Source: Planctomycetaceae bacterium
GTDB taxonomy: Bacteria; Planctomycetota; Planctomycetia; Pirellulales; Pirellulaceae
NCBI GenBank assembly: GCA_002685655.1
Contig: NYXM01000045.1
Span: 1-10,319 of the forward strand
Length of the DNA: 10,319 nt
Direction of reading: 5' to 3'
Shown: in pieces, positions 1-5,589 of the stretch
Numbering within the stretch: the stretch's first letter is position 1
Layout: each line of letters starts with the position of its first letter
Program-made: the position numbers and the translations under genes
The notes under the pieces: generated by a model
Seen by the model: only the letters and a program-made list of their open reading frames with translations
What the model was told of the DNA's origin: nothing
The model's database searches: none

Positions 1-125
1 AACTGCGGTGAGGCAACGGCTTTGCCGCGAGAGGGTTGAAGTGCATGGTGATCTCTTCTCTGTCGAGCCTGGTCGTTCGGAGGGGATCGCAGCGGAATCA
101 GTCGTTAGAATATCAAAATCATCAT

Positions 126-248
126 GCTGTTGACTTTCGGCCAACGATTCACAAGGCGATCTACACGACCAATGTGATCGAATCGCTCAACAGCGTGGTC
201 CGCAAGCTTACGAGGAACCGAAAGACCTTTCCCAAAGAATTCGGATAG
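126..248 (+). pseudogene. IS256-family transposase remnant (C-terminal fragment)
   Basis: The translated stretch contains AIYTTNVIESLNS followed by VRKLTRNRKTFP. This is the conserved block near the end of the catalytic DDE domain of IS256/mutator-type transposases, usually of the form IRKAIYTTNAIESLN...RK..K.RG.FP. Intact members are around 400 residues; only about 40 recognisable residues remain. A TAG stop directly after KEFG removes the C-terminal part that normally follows (LKLLYLALRN-like). Upstream codons in the same frame, back to an ATG at 36, do not resemble the family, so the 5' end is also lost. No terminal inverted repeats or target duplication were seen. The fragment cannot be active. 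It marks past transposition next to the disrupted genes on its right. Confidence 0.85.
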
Positions 249-262
249 GCGCCCCACGGCTG

Positions 263-1282
263 CTATTTCATTCTTCGTTCGACCTCACGGATGTTGGCTT
301 GGATCTTCTTCAGCTCGTTCCGCGTGTATTTGATGGCTTCTGCCACCATCTTGCGCGCCTTCTGCAATTCCGCTGGTGTGAACTTGGCTTTACGCCGCTG
401 CCTTGCCTCCTTTAGGTCTTGATCCGCTTTCTTCACTTTTTCGTCGTATTCTGCGATCATGTCCGTGTTCCATTTGACGTTAGAGGTCCAGGCCTTTACT
501 TTTTTGGCGTCTTTGCGTTTCTTCGCGTCGGCGAGTCTCTCTTGAGCCCTCTTTAGCGATTTTTTGTAGCCATCGAGCGTCCCTTTTTTGCATTTGAATA
601 CTTTCTCGGCTTTTTTGACATCCGCGTCAAACTCGGCAATGACCTTCTTCTGATCGGGTCTCTTCGAGTTCAACTCCTTCGAGGTTTTGTTCAATTCTTC
701 TAGCTTTCCCTTGTCTTCCGTCTCGTCCTCGCGCAACTCCGCCAGCTCTTTCTTAAGTTCTTCCAGCAATGCGGCATTCTTGGGGTCTTGCTTCTCTTGC
801 TTCTCTTCCTTCTCTTCCTTCTCTTCCTTCTCCTCTTTCTTCTTGGCAACGATCAGCTTGCCCGGCGCTTTCCACGGCGCTTTCAGATAGGCCTGTAGAT
901 TGCTCTCATATTGCTCAATCATCCTCACGTATGTCCCGATGTTGCTTATATCGAAAGTGCCGTCAGTCTTTTTTACGCGGAATCTCGTCGACACGACCTT
1001 TTCGTCTATGACTTCGAATTTGTCGCCCGATCGCACAATGGTCACGCGCCGCGTGACGATTGGGATTGCGACTGTCAGTTTGACTATTCCACCAGGGCTG
1101 CTCTTCTTAATGCGATCTCCCGCTTTTACAATCGCATCCGCGGCCCTCATGAGTGTCTCGACGTACTTCGCGAAGATCTGGACGAAAGGGTTCTTTACAT
1201 TCCCAGCCAGTTCGGCGGCCTTTTTAATGGCTGCAAAGTATTTCAGAATTGCTTTGACAGATCCTCCATATGGTCTCTCCAT
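263..1282 (-). CDS. Lys/Glu-rich coiled-coil protein, 3' part of a frameshifted gene
   Basis: I do not recognise the family. This 339-codon frame encodes a protein with no signal peptide. Residues 1-60 are amphipathic and helix-prone. Residues 65-140 look globular (beta-rich, ending near AYLKAPWKAPGKL). A charged KEE-type repeat covers about 148-165, and residues 168-339 are strongly helical and Lys/Glu-rich, probably a long coiled coil. The ATG at 1282 lies inside a 13-bp repeat and has no Shine-Dalgarno sequence, so it is unlikely to be the native start. Residues 3 onward (RPYGGSVK) continue the frame that starts at 1388 once one repeat copy is removed, giving about 370 residues. As it stands, the gene is probably broken or expressed only by slippage or reinitiation. 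The downstream neighbour is a transposase remnant. A structural or effector-like role would be speculation. Confidence 0.6.
   Translation of the reverse strand: MERPYGGSVKAILKYFAAIKKAAELAGNVKNPFVQIFAKYVETLMRAADAIVKAGDRIKKSSPGGIVKLTVAIPIVTRRVTIVRSGDKFEVIDEKVVSTRFRVKKTDGTFDISNIGTYVRMIEQYESNLQAYLKAPWKAPGKLIVAKKKEEKEEKEEKEEKQEKQDPKNAALLEELKKELAELREDETEDKGKLEELNKTSKELNSKRPDQKKVIAEFDADVKKAEKVFKCKKGTLDGYKKSLKRAQERLADAKKRKDAKKVKAWTSNVKWNTDMIAEYDEKVKKADQDLKEARQRRKAKFTPAELQKARKMVAEAIKYTRNELKKIQANIREVERRMK
788..832. repeat. 9-bp in-frame minisatellite (five units)
   Basis: Five consecutive 9-bp units are present on the plus strand: TTGCTTCTC twice, then TTCCTTCTC three times. On the minus strand they encode the repeated Lys/Glu segment (EKEEKEEKEEKQEKQ) joining the globular and coiled-coil parts of the neighbouring gene product. 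The unit is a multiple of three, so copy-number change would alter linker length without breaking the frame. Confidence 0.8.
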
Positions 1283-1388
1283 ATGGTCTGGAAACCGCGG
1301 GCTCTATCTCCAAGACAACGCCGCTCGGGTCTAGCAGATCTTTCCACTCGTAGGTTTCCGGAACACCAGCAGGTTTCTTTTTTCCCAT
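1224..1388 (-). pseudogene. 5' fragment of the frameshifted coiled-coil gene
   Basis: The ATG at 1388 is preceded by GAGGAG with a 7-nt spacer, the best ribosome binding site in this half of the window. The frame reads MGKKKPAGVPETYEWKDLL, continues to AVSRPYG, then leaves the native frame inside the 13-bp duplication and stops at TAA (1226-1224) after 54 residues. With one copy of the duplication deleted it runs directly into the 339-codon frame. The good start site, the shared SRPYG junction and the lack of a good start for the downstream frame all indicate that this is the true 5' end of that gene. Confidence 0.7.
1264..1289. repeat. 13-bp perfect tandem duplication causing a frameshift
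   Basis: CTCCATATGGTCT occurs twice in direct succession (1264-1276 and 1277-1289). On the coding minus strand the unit is AGACCATATGGAG. Thirteen is not a multiple of three, so the extra copy shifts the frame by +1. Both frames show RPYG at the repeat, as expected if one copy was added. Confidence 0.9.
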
Positions 1389-1395
1389 TTGAATT

Positions 1396-1401
1396 CTCCT
1401 C
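1396..1401 (-). promoter_or_regulatory. Ribosome binding site GAGGAG for the coiled-coil gene
   Basis: On the minus strand GAGGAG is followed by the 7-nt spacer AATTCAA and then the ATG at 1388. This strong, well-spaced Shine-Dalgarno sequence decides the native start in favour of 1388 over 1282, which has none. Confidence 0.7.
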
Positions 1402-1430
1402 AGAAATTAGGCGTTAATTAGACCGGCATC

Positions 1431-1916
1431 TTAGTTAGATGGCTTGTGGGTCAACCGCGAGACTTCTGGTTTACCTCCCTTCAGGTCAGGCCGCGTGTCA
1501 TTGATGGCTTCCATGTTGCATGCGGGAGGAGCAAGGAGAACGCTGGCAAGACAGCTCTCCGGCTGACGAGAATGCACTTTCCATCGCAGGGTTCGCCTGG
1601 ACCTTGCAAACTTGTTCGACACACGCGTGAGTTCGGGGCGGATGAACCTCATGGTTTTGTAAAGACGACCGTGGGGCACTGATTCGACTACCGATTCGTA
1701 ACTGAAAATGTAGACCATCCGGGCGCGCTCAGAAATCCATGTAAGAGATTTTTTTTTGCTCACGATGATGGCCGAAGCGGCAGGATCGCTTGTGGAAATC
1801 GCCACCGTTTCATCTCCTGCCGGTCCCGGCATCAGCCAATCGCGAAGTTGATTGTCTTTGACTTGCTCGCCCAGGTGCGCTAGAAAGCTTGTATCAGGTT
1901 CATCTTTAATAATGAG
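1431..1916 (-). pseudogene. Possible degenerate gene upstream of the coiled-coil gene
   Basis: A minus-strand frame is open from just after a TGA at 1919-1917 to a TAA ending at 1431, about 161 codons. The only in-frame ATG near its start (1832) lacks a Shine-Dalgarno sequence. The first part (DEPDTSFLAHLGEQVKDNQL, then RDWLMPGPAGDET) has a protein-like composition. The last part is unconvincing, and a better-looking stretch (VQANPAMESAFSSAGEL) appears in another minus frame, as expected if the gene has frameshifts. A run of nine A residues (complement of 1749-1757) is a plausible slippage site. The end lies 42 bp before the ATG at 1388, so the two could have formed an operon. No family was recognised; it may be non-coding. 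Confidence 0.3.
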
Positions 1917-1928
1917 TCAAGCTTCTAG
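1880..1928. repeat. Imperfect inverted repeat
   Basis: CTAGAAAGCTTG (1880-1891) and CAAGCTTCTAG (1918-1928) are inverted copies that differ by one A, separated by an AT-rich spacer of 26 bp. It could be a weak hairpin or a small element end, and it adjoins the palindrome cluster to its right. Its function is unknown. Confidence 0.4.
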
Positions 1929-1930
1929 TG

Positions 1931-1952
1931 GGGCTGGTCGGGAGACCAGCCC
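1931..1952. repeat. REP-like palindrome, copy 1 (9-bp stem, GGGA loop)
   Basis: GGGCTGGTC (1931-1939), loop GGGA, then GACCAGCCC (1944-1952), followed by ACAACGTG. The arms are perfect. The GGTCGGGAG core and the trailing CCCACAACGTG recur at 2058-2100, so this looks like one member of a dispersed intergenic palindrome family rather than a terminator; no T-run follows. Confidence 0.75.
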
Positions 1953-2057
1953 ACAACGTGTGGCTTACGGCCGTGCGACCCCAAAAAGACTCTGCCGACC
2001 GTGCCACGGTGGCGAATCACGACTCACCGATTGACCTGAATGTGGGCTCCTCCGAAC

Positions 2058-2093
2058 GTGGGCCGGTCGGGAGAAGTCGGTTGAACGGCCCAC
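2058..2093. repeat. REP-like palindrome, copy 2 (8-bp stem, 20-nt loop)
   Basis: GTGGGCCG (2058-2065) pairs with CGGCCCAC (2086-2093). It keeps the GGTCGGGAG core after the left arm and is followed by AACGTG, as in copy 1. The loop is longer and the arms carry C/G where copy 1 has T/A at matching places, as expected for diverged members of one family. Confidence 0.65.
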
Positions 2094-2115
2094 AACGTGT
2101 TGTTTCATGGAAAAC

Positions 2116-2132
2116 GCTCCGCTTTGCGGGGC
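2116..2132. repeat. Short hairpin GCTCCGC-TTT-GCGGGGC
   Basis: GCTCCGC (2116-2122) and GCGGGGC (2126-2132) pair around a TTT loop with one T-G wobble. It is the third palindrome in the 300-bp gene-free stretch before the sulfatase. It has no downstream T-run, so terminator function is unlikely. Confidence 0.4.
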
Positions 2133-2160
2133 AAGCCAAAACCACGGCCCATGATGCAGG

Positions 2161-2195
2161 CGCGTTCCCTATTTGGTTGCGGCCCTGTCGCATTA
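2161..2195 (+). repeat. 35-bp dispersed repeat, copy A, before the sulfatase gene
   Basis: Thirty-one of 35 positions match the inverted copy at 6906-6940. The shared core is CGTTCCCTATTTGG, then a hairpin TGCGGC-CCT-GTCGCA (one G-T wobble) and CATTA. It ends 38 bp before the sulfatase ATG and points in the same direction as that gene. Confidence 0.8.
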
Positions 2196-2233
2196 GGTTA
2201 TGCTGCGCTGTCATCATATTGGGAGATTGAGAA

Positions 2234-3694
2234 ATGAAACGACCATCAAGACATATGACTCATTGGATCGCAGCCACAATCGTCGTTGGCGTGTTTTGGA
2301 TCAGTTCGTCGCCGCTATTGGCGCCGGCACTTCTCTGGAGTGCTGAAGCTGATCGACGTCCAAACATTGTCGTCGTGTTGGTCGACGATTTGCGGTGGGA
2401 CGAAATAGGCTGTGCTGGACATCCATTCGTGCGGACACCGAATATCGATCGAATCGCGAGAGAAGGTGCGCGATTTCGCAACGCATTCTGCACGACACCA
2501 CTTTGCTCGCCTGTCCGCGCCTGCCTGTTGACCGGTTTGCAAACGCATCACCACGGAATCCGGGACAACATCAACCGCAGCCAGCAGAGCCATCGGCTAA
2601 AGACGTTTCCACAGACGCTGCAGCGTGCTGGCTATAAGACCGCCTACGTCGGCAAGTGGCACATGGGCAATGACGATACATCGCGGCCCGGATTTGACCA
2701 TTGGGTCAGCATGAAGGGGCAGGGGACGTCGTTCGACCCGACGTTGAACGTCAATGGTGATCGCGTCGAGTATCGCGGTCACACAACAGATGTCTTGAAC
2801 GAGGCAGCCGTGAGTTTTATTCGCCAGCAGAAACGGCATCCGTTTTGCCTTTACGTGGCACACAAGGCGCTGCATCCGGAATTGACGCAGCGCGACGACG
2901 GTAGCATTACGGATCCCAAGGCGGCACAATTCCTGCCAGCCAAGCGACATCAGAAGCTCTACGCTGATGCCGCGATCCCGCGGCGGCTGAACGTCAGCGA
3001 CACGTTACAAGGAAAGCCCGCATTGCTTCGCAAGATTGACGGATTGCCTCCGCTCGGACCTGCCACGGGAACGAGCGACGAGACAGTGCGCGATCGGCTC
3101 CGTATGCTGGCCGGGGTGGACGAAGGGGTTGGCTTGTTGCTGAAGGAACTCGAGCGATCAAGTGCACTGGACAACACTGTTTTTATTTTCACCAGTGATC
3201 ATGGCTACTGGTATGGCGAGCACGGATTGAGCGTCGAGCGGCGGCTGGCATACGAAGAAGGAATCCGCGTTCCGCTGCTGATTCGCTATCCGAGGTTGGT
3301 CGAAGCCGGAAGTACGATAGACGAGTTCGCATTGAGCACAGACCTGGCACCGACGGTGCTTGATTTGGCAGACGTCACGGAAGATTTTCCGGGCGACGGT
3401 CGCAGCTTGGTTCCTTTGTTGAAAGGCGAAGGCGTCGCAGACTGGCGCACGTCATTTCTGATCCAGTACAATACCGATGAGGTCTTCCCCCGCATCTACA
3501 AGATGGGGTACCGGGCGATTCGTACTCGGCGTTGGAAGTTCATTCGCTTCATTGAACTCGAAGGCATGGACGAACTGTACGATCTGCGGCGCGATCCGTA
3601 CGAGATGAACAATGTCATCGGTCGTGCCGATTCACAAGTCGTGCGGCAGCGACTCACTGCAGCACTCGATGAATTTCTAGAGGACGCACCATGA
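2234..3694 (+). CDS. Secreted type I (S1) sulfatase
   Basis: A 486-residue formylglycine-dependent sulfatase that would hydrolyse sulfate esters, probably on polysaccharides, outside the cytoplasm. Residues 1-37 form a signal peptide (basic start, hydrophobic WIAATIVVGVFWIS, cleavage near WSA-EAD). The alkaline-phosphatase-like fold begins at RPNIVVVLVDD with metal ligands D51/D52. The sulfatase signature CSPVR has C91 as the predicted formylglycine precursor and R95. K141/H143 (GKWHMG), H214 (KALHPE) and D322/H323 (TSDHG) complete the active site. The lysine usual four residues before the conserved YE is arginine here (R336 in ERRLAYEEG). The C-terminal ELYDLRRDPYEMNN block is typical. GGGAG lies 8 nt before the ATG. 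Its stop overlaps the next start by 4 bp, so the two are probably co-transcribed. Maturation needs an FGE or anSME enzyme encoded elsewhere. The exact S1 subfamily and substrate cannot be assigned. Confidence 0.95.
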   Translation: MKRPSRHMTHWIAATIVVGVFWISSSPLLAPALLWSAEADRRPNIVVVLVDDLRWDEIGCAGHPFVRTPNIDRIAREGARFRNAFCTTPLCSPVRACLLTGLQTHHHGIRDNINRSQQSHRLKTFPQTLQRAGYKTAYVGKWHMGNDDTSRPGFDHWVSMKGQGTSFDPTLNVNGDRVEYRGHTTDVLNEAAVSFIRQQKRHPFCLYVAHKALHPELTQRDDGSITDPKAAQFLPAKRHQKLYADAAIPRRLNVSDTLQGKPALLRKIDGLPPLGPATGTSDETVRDRLRMLAGVDEGVGLLLKELERSSALDNTVFIFTSDHGYWYGEHGLSVERRLAYEEGIRVPLLIRYPRLVEAGSTIDEFALSTDLAPTVLDLADVTEDFPGDGRSLVPLLKGEGVADWRTSFLIQYNTDEVFPRIYKMGYRAIRTRRWKFIRFIELEGMDELYDLRRDPYEMNNVIGRADSQVVRQRLTAALDEFLEDAP

Positions 3695-5589
3695 CATACA
3701 GAGTACGTGGGAAATACAGAATACGAGGGACAATCAGGGTCCGTGGGACAAAACGGTCCTACATTTTTGGGCCGGCGACGATACTGATTGCGTTGGGGCT
3801 GACATTCGCCGCGGCCGCCGCGGAACCGCTGCAGGTAATCACCGAGCGTAACGTCGCCGTTCCGATGCGCGACGGCGTCGAGCTGCGGGCCAACGTCTTT
3901 CGACCGGATCGTGGTGGGCCGTATCCCGTCCTCGTACTACGCACGCCGTACGGTAAGCCGAATGGCGGAATGGACCGTTACGTGAAGTCCGGCTACATTG
4001 TGGTCACGCAGGATGCTCGCGGGCGATATGCTTCAGACGGCCAGTGGGAATCTTTCGTGCGTTTCGAAACCCACGACGCGGAAGACGGTTTTGACACCGT
4101 CCAATGGGCCGCGAAGCTGCCGGGTTCCACGGGCAAAGTGGGGACGTTCGGCGCTTCGTACAACGCGTTTCTGCAGTGGCGGCTCGCGGCCCTGCGTCCT
4201 CCAGCACTCGTGGCGATGGCCGCCTCCAGCATTCCCGCTCGCTACACCGATCTCGAGGGGCCGGGGACCATTCGACCAGGGCGTCGTCTGCATTGGTGGG
4301 TGACTAGTATGTCGCCGGACATGCGTCGACGCGCAGGCCGGTCAGGTGTCAACTCAAAGTCCGAGATGCGCAAACTGTGGAATGCTGGCGACGACAAGAA
4401 ATGGTTGAATCACTTACCCTGGCTCGAACTTCCCGAGACGGCCTGCGAGGATGAAACTGCTGCCGTTCGGTTTTGGTTGAAGAATCCGCATTCCGATCCG
4501 TGGAAACTGCACGAAGATGCTCGGAAAGTGGTTGTGCCCAATCTGAATCTGATCGGTTGGTGCGACCATTGTAACGGCAACATGCTGCTCGACCGCACGA
4601 TCATGAACGAAAGCGCTTCGCAGCGGGCGCGAATCGGTTCTCGAACGATTGTGGGTCCGTGGTCGCATTCGAAACGTCGTCGTTACGGAAACATCGACTT
4701 CGGACCGACTGCCCAACTGGATATCGTTGGCCTGCAGATTCGCTGGTTCGACCATTGGCTCAAGGGCAAGAAAGACGGCCTCGAAGACAGCTCGCCTTGG
4801 CGAATCTTCGTGATGGGCGAAAACCGTTGGCGCGACGAGCCGCATTGGCCGCTGGAACGAGCACAAAACAGGGTCTTTTACACTGCCAGCGACGGCCATG
4901 CCAACACGCCGGCAGGCGACGGCAGATTGACTGCGCAACAGCCTGCACAATCAAGAGTGCCCACGAAATCAGAGGCCCCTACCAAATCAGAGGTTCCGTC
5001 CCTGACGGACCGTTATACCTATGACCCGCAGGATCCGGTTCCATCTCTGCATGGTCCCGCCCTGTTTGTCATTCCAACGGACCAGCGACCGCTGGCGGAA
5101 CGTCGCGACATTTTGGTTTACCAGTCCGAACCACTGACGGAGCGGTTTGAAGTGACTGGCAATCCAACGGTGGAACTGTATGCGTCGTCGTCGGCACCAG
5201 ACACCGATTTTTTCGCACGCCTAGTCGACGTCGCCCCAGATGGCATGGCCCGTGACGTTTCGTTAGGGATGGTGCGAGCGCGATTTCGCGATGGGCTCGA
5301 CAGACCGGCGCTAATCAAACCGGGCGCAGTCGCCAAGTATACGATTCGCATGGATCCAACTTCGAATGCCTTTCTGCCCGGACACCGTATTCGCCTGGAT
5401 ATCACAAGTTCGGATTTCCCCAACTACGATCGCAACCACAACACGGCCACCGATCAAAATGCCAATGCCGTGCTGAAGTCTGCCGAGCAGGTCATTTATC
5501 ATGGCGCCACTCAGGCGACACGGATCATACTCCCGTGGATTCCACCGGGTCCAGTCGCTGACGCCGCGCCTCAGTCCGTCACAGATTAA
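3691..5589 (+). CDS. Secreted CocE/NonD family hydrolase (X-Pro dipeptidyl-peptidase-like)
   Basis: A 632-residue alpha/beta-hydrolase of the CocE/X-prolyl dipeptidyl-peptidase S15 family, acting on esters or N-terminal X-Pro peptides. After a basic repeat (residues 2-21), a hydrophobic segment (YIFGPATILIALGLTFAAAAAEP) acts as the signal peptide. Family motifs follow in order: MRDGVELRANVFRP, LRTPYGKP, TQDARGRYASDGQWESF, EDGFDTVQW and GTFGASYNAFLQW. The predicted triad is S156 (GASY), D292 (GWCDH) and H326 (GPWSHS). Residues about 445-615 form the C-terminal jelly-roll domain typical of the family. A TKSE repeat sits in the linker. The start overlaps the sulfatase stop (ATGA), with AGAGGA 6 nt upstream, pointing to translational coupling. 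Its 3' end overlaps the opposing PqaA-like gene by 4 bp. Annotation as cocaine esterase or glutaryl-7-ACA acylase is generic; the natural substrate is unknown. Confidence 0.92.
   Translation: MTYRVRGKYRIRGTIRVRGTKRSYIFGPATILIALGLTFAAAAAEPLQVITERNVAVPMRDGVELRANVFRPDRGGPYPVLVLRTPYGKPNGGMDRYVKSGYIVVTQDARGRYASDGQWESFVRFETHDAEDGFDTVQWAAKLPGSTGKVGTFGASYNAFLQWRLAALRPPALVAMAASSIPARYTDLEGPGTIRPGRRLHWWVTSMSPDMRRRAGRSGVNSKSEMRKLWNAGDDKKWLNHLPWLELPETACEDETAAVRFWLKNPHSDPWKLHEDARKVVVPNLNLIGWCDHCNGNMLLDRTIMNESASQRARIGSRTIVGPWSHSKRRRYGNIDFGPTAQLDIVGLQIRWFDHWLKGKKDGLEDSSPWRIFVMGENRWRDEPHWPLERAQNRVFYTASDGHANTPAGDGRLTAQQPAQSRVPTKSEAPTKSEVPSLTDRYTYDPQDPVPSLHGPALFVIPTDQRPLAERRDILVYQSEPLTERFEVTGNPTVELYASSSAPDTDFFARLVDVAPDGMARDVSLGMVRARFRDGLDRPALIKPGAVAKYTIRMDPTSNAFLPGHRIRLDITSSDFPNYDRNHNTATDQNANAVLKSAEQVIYHGATQATRIILPWIPPGPVADAAPQSVTD
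3694..3747 (+). repeat. Three degenerate 18-bp repeats encoding (Y/I)R(V/I)RG
   Basis: Units start at 3694, 3712 and 3730; unit 1 is ACATACAGAGTACGTGGG. They encode TYRVRG, KYRIRG and TIRVRG directly after the start Met of the CocE-like protein, lengthening the positively charged region in front of the signal peptide. Confidence 0.75.
4957..4992 (+). repeat. Two 18-bp repeats encoding (V/A)PTKSE
   Basis: Units 4957-4974 and 4975-4992 share CC-AC-AAATCAGAG and are followed by a partial third (GTTCCG, VP). They encode VPTKSE and APTKSE in the region between the catalytic core and the C-terminal domain of the CocE-like protein, probably a flexible surface loop. Confidence 0.7.

Noticed and set aside
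263..1282. Histone H1-like or chromatin protein, from the high Lys content
   Set aside because: The Lys is balanced by Glu in helical heptad-like segments, the protein has a globular N-terminal part, and the Ala/Pro-Lys repeats of such proteins are missing.
1928..2230. Short open frames across the palindrome cluster before the sulfatase
   Set aside because: They are made of repeat sequence, lack ribosome binding sites and resemble no protein.
4414..4950. A 178-codon minus-strand open frame
   Set aside because: It is opposite the CocE-like catalytic region, with shadow-frame composition and no ribosome binding site or motif.
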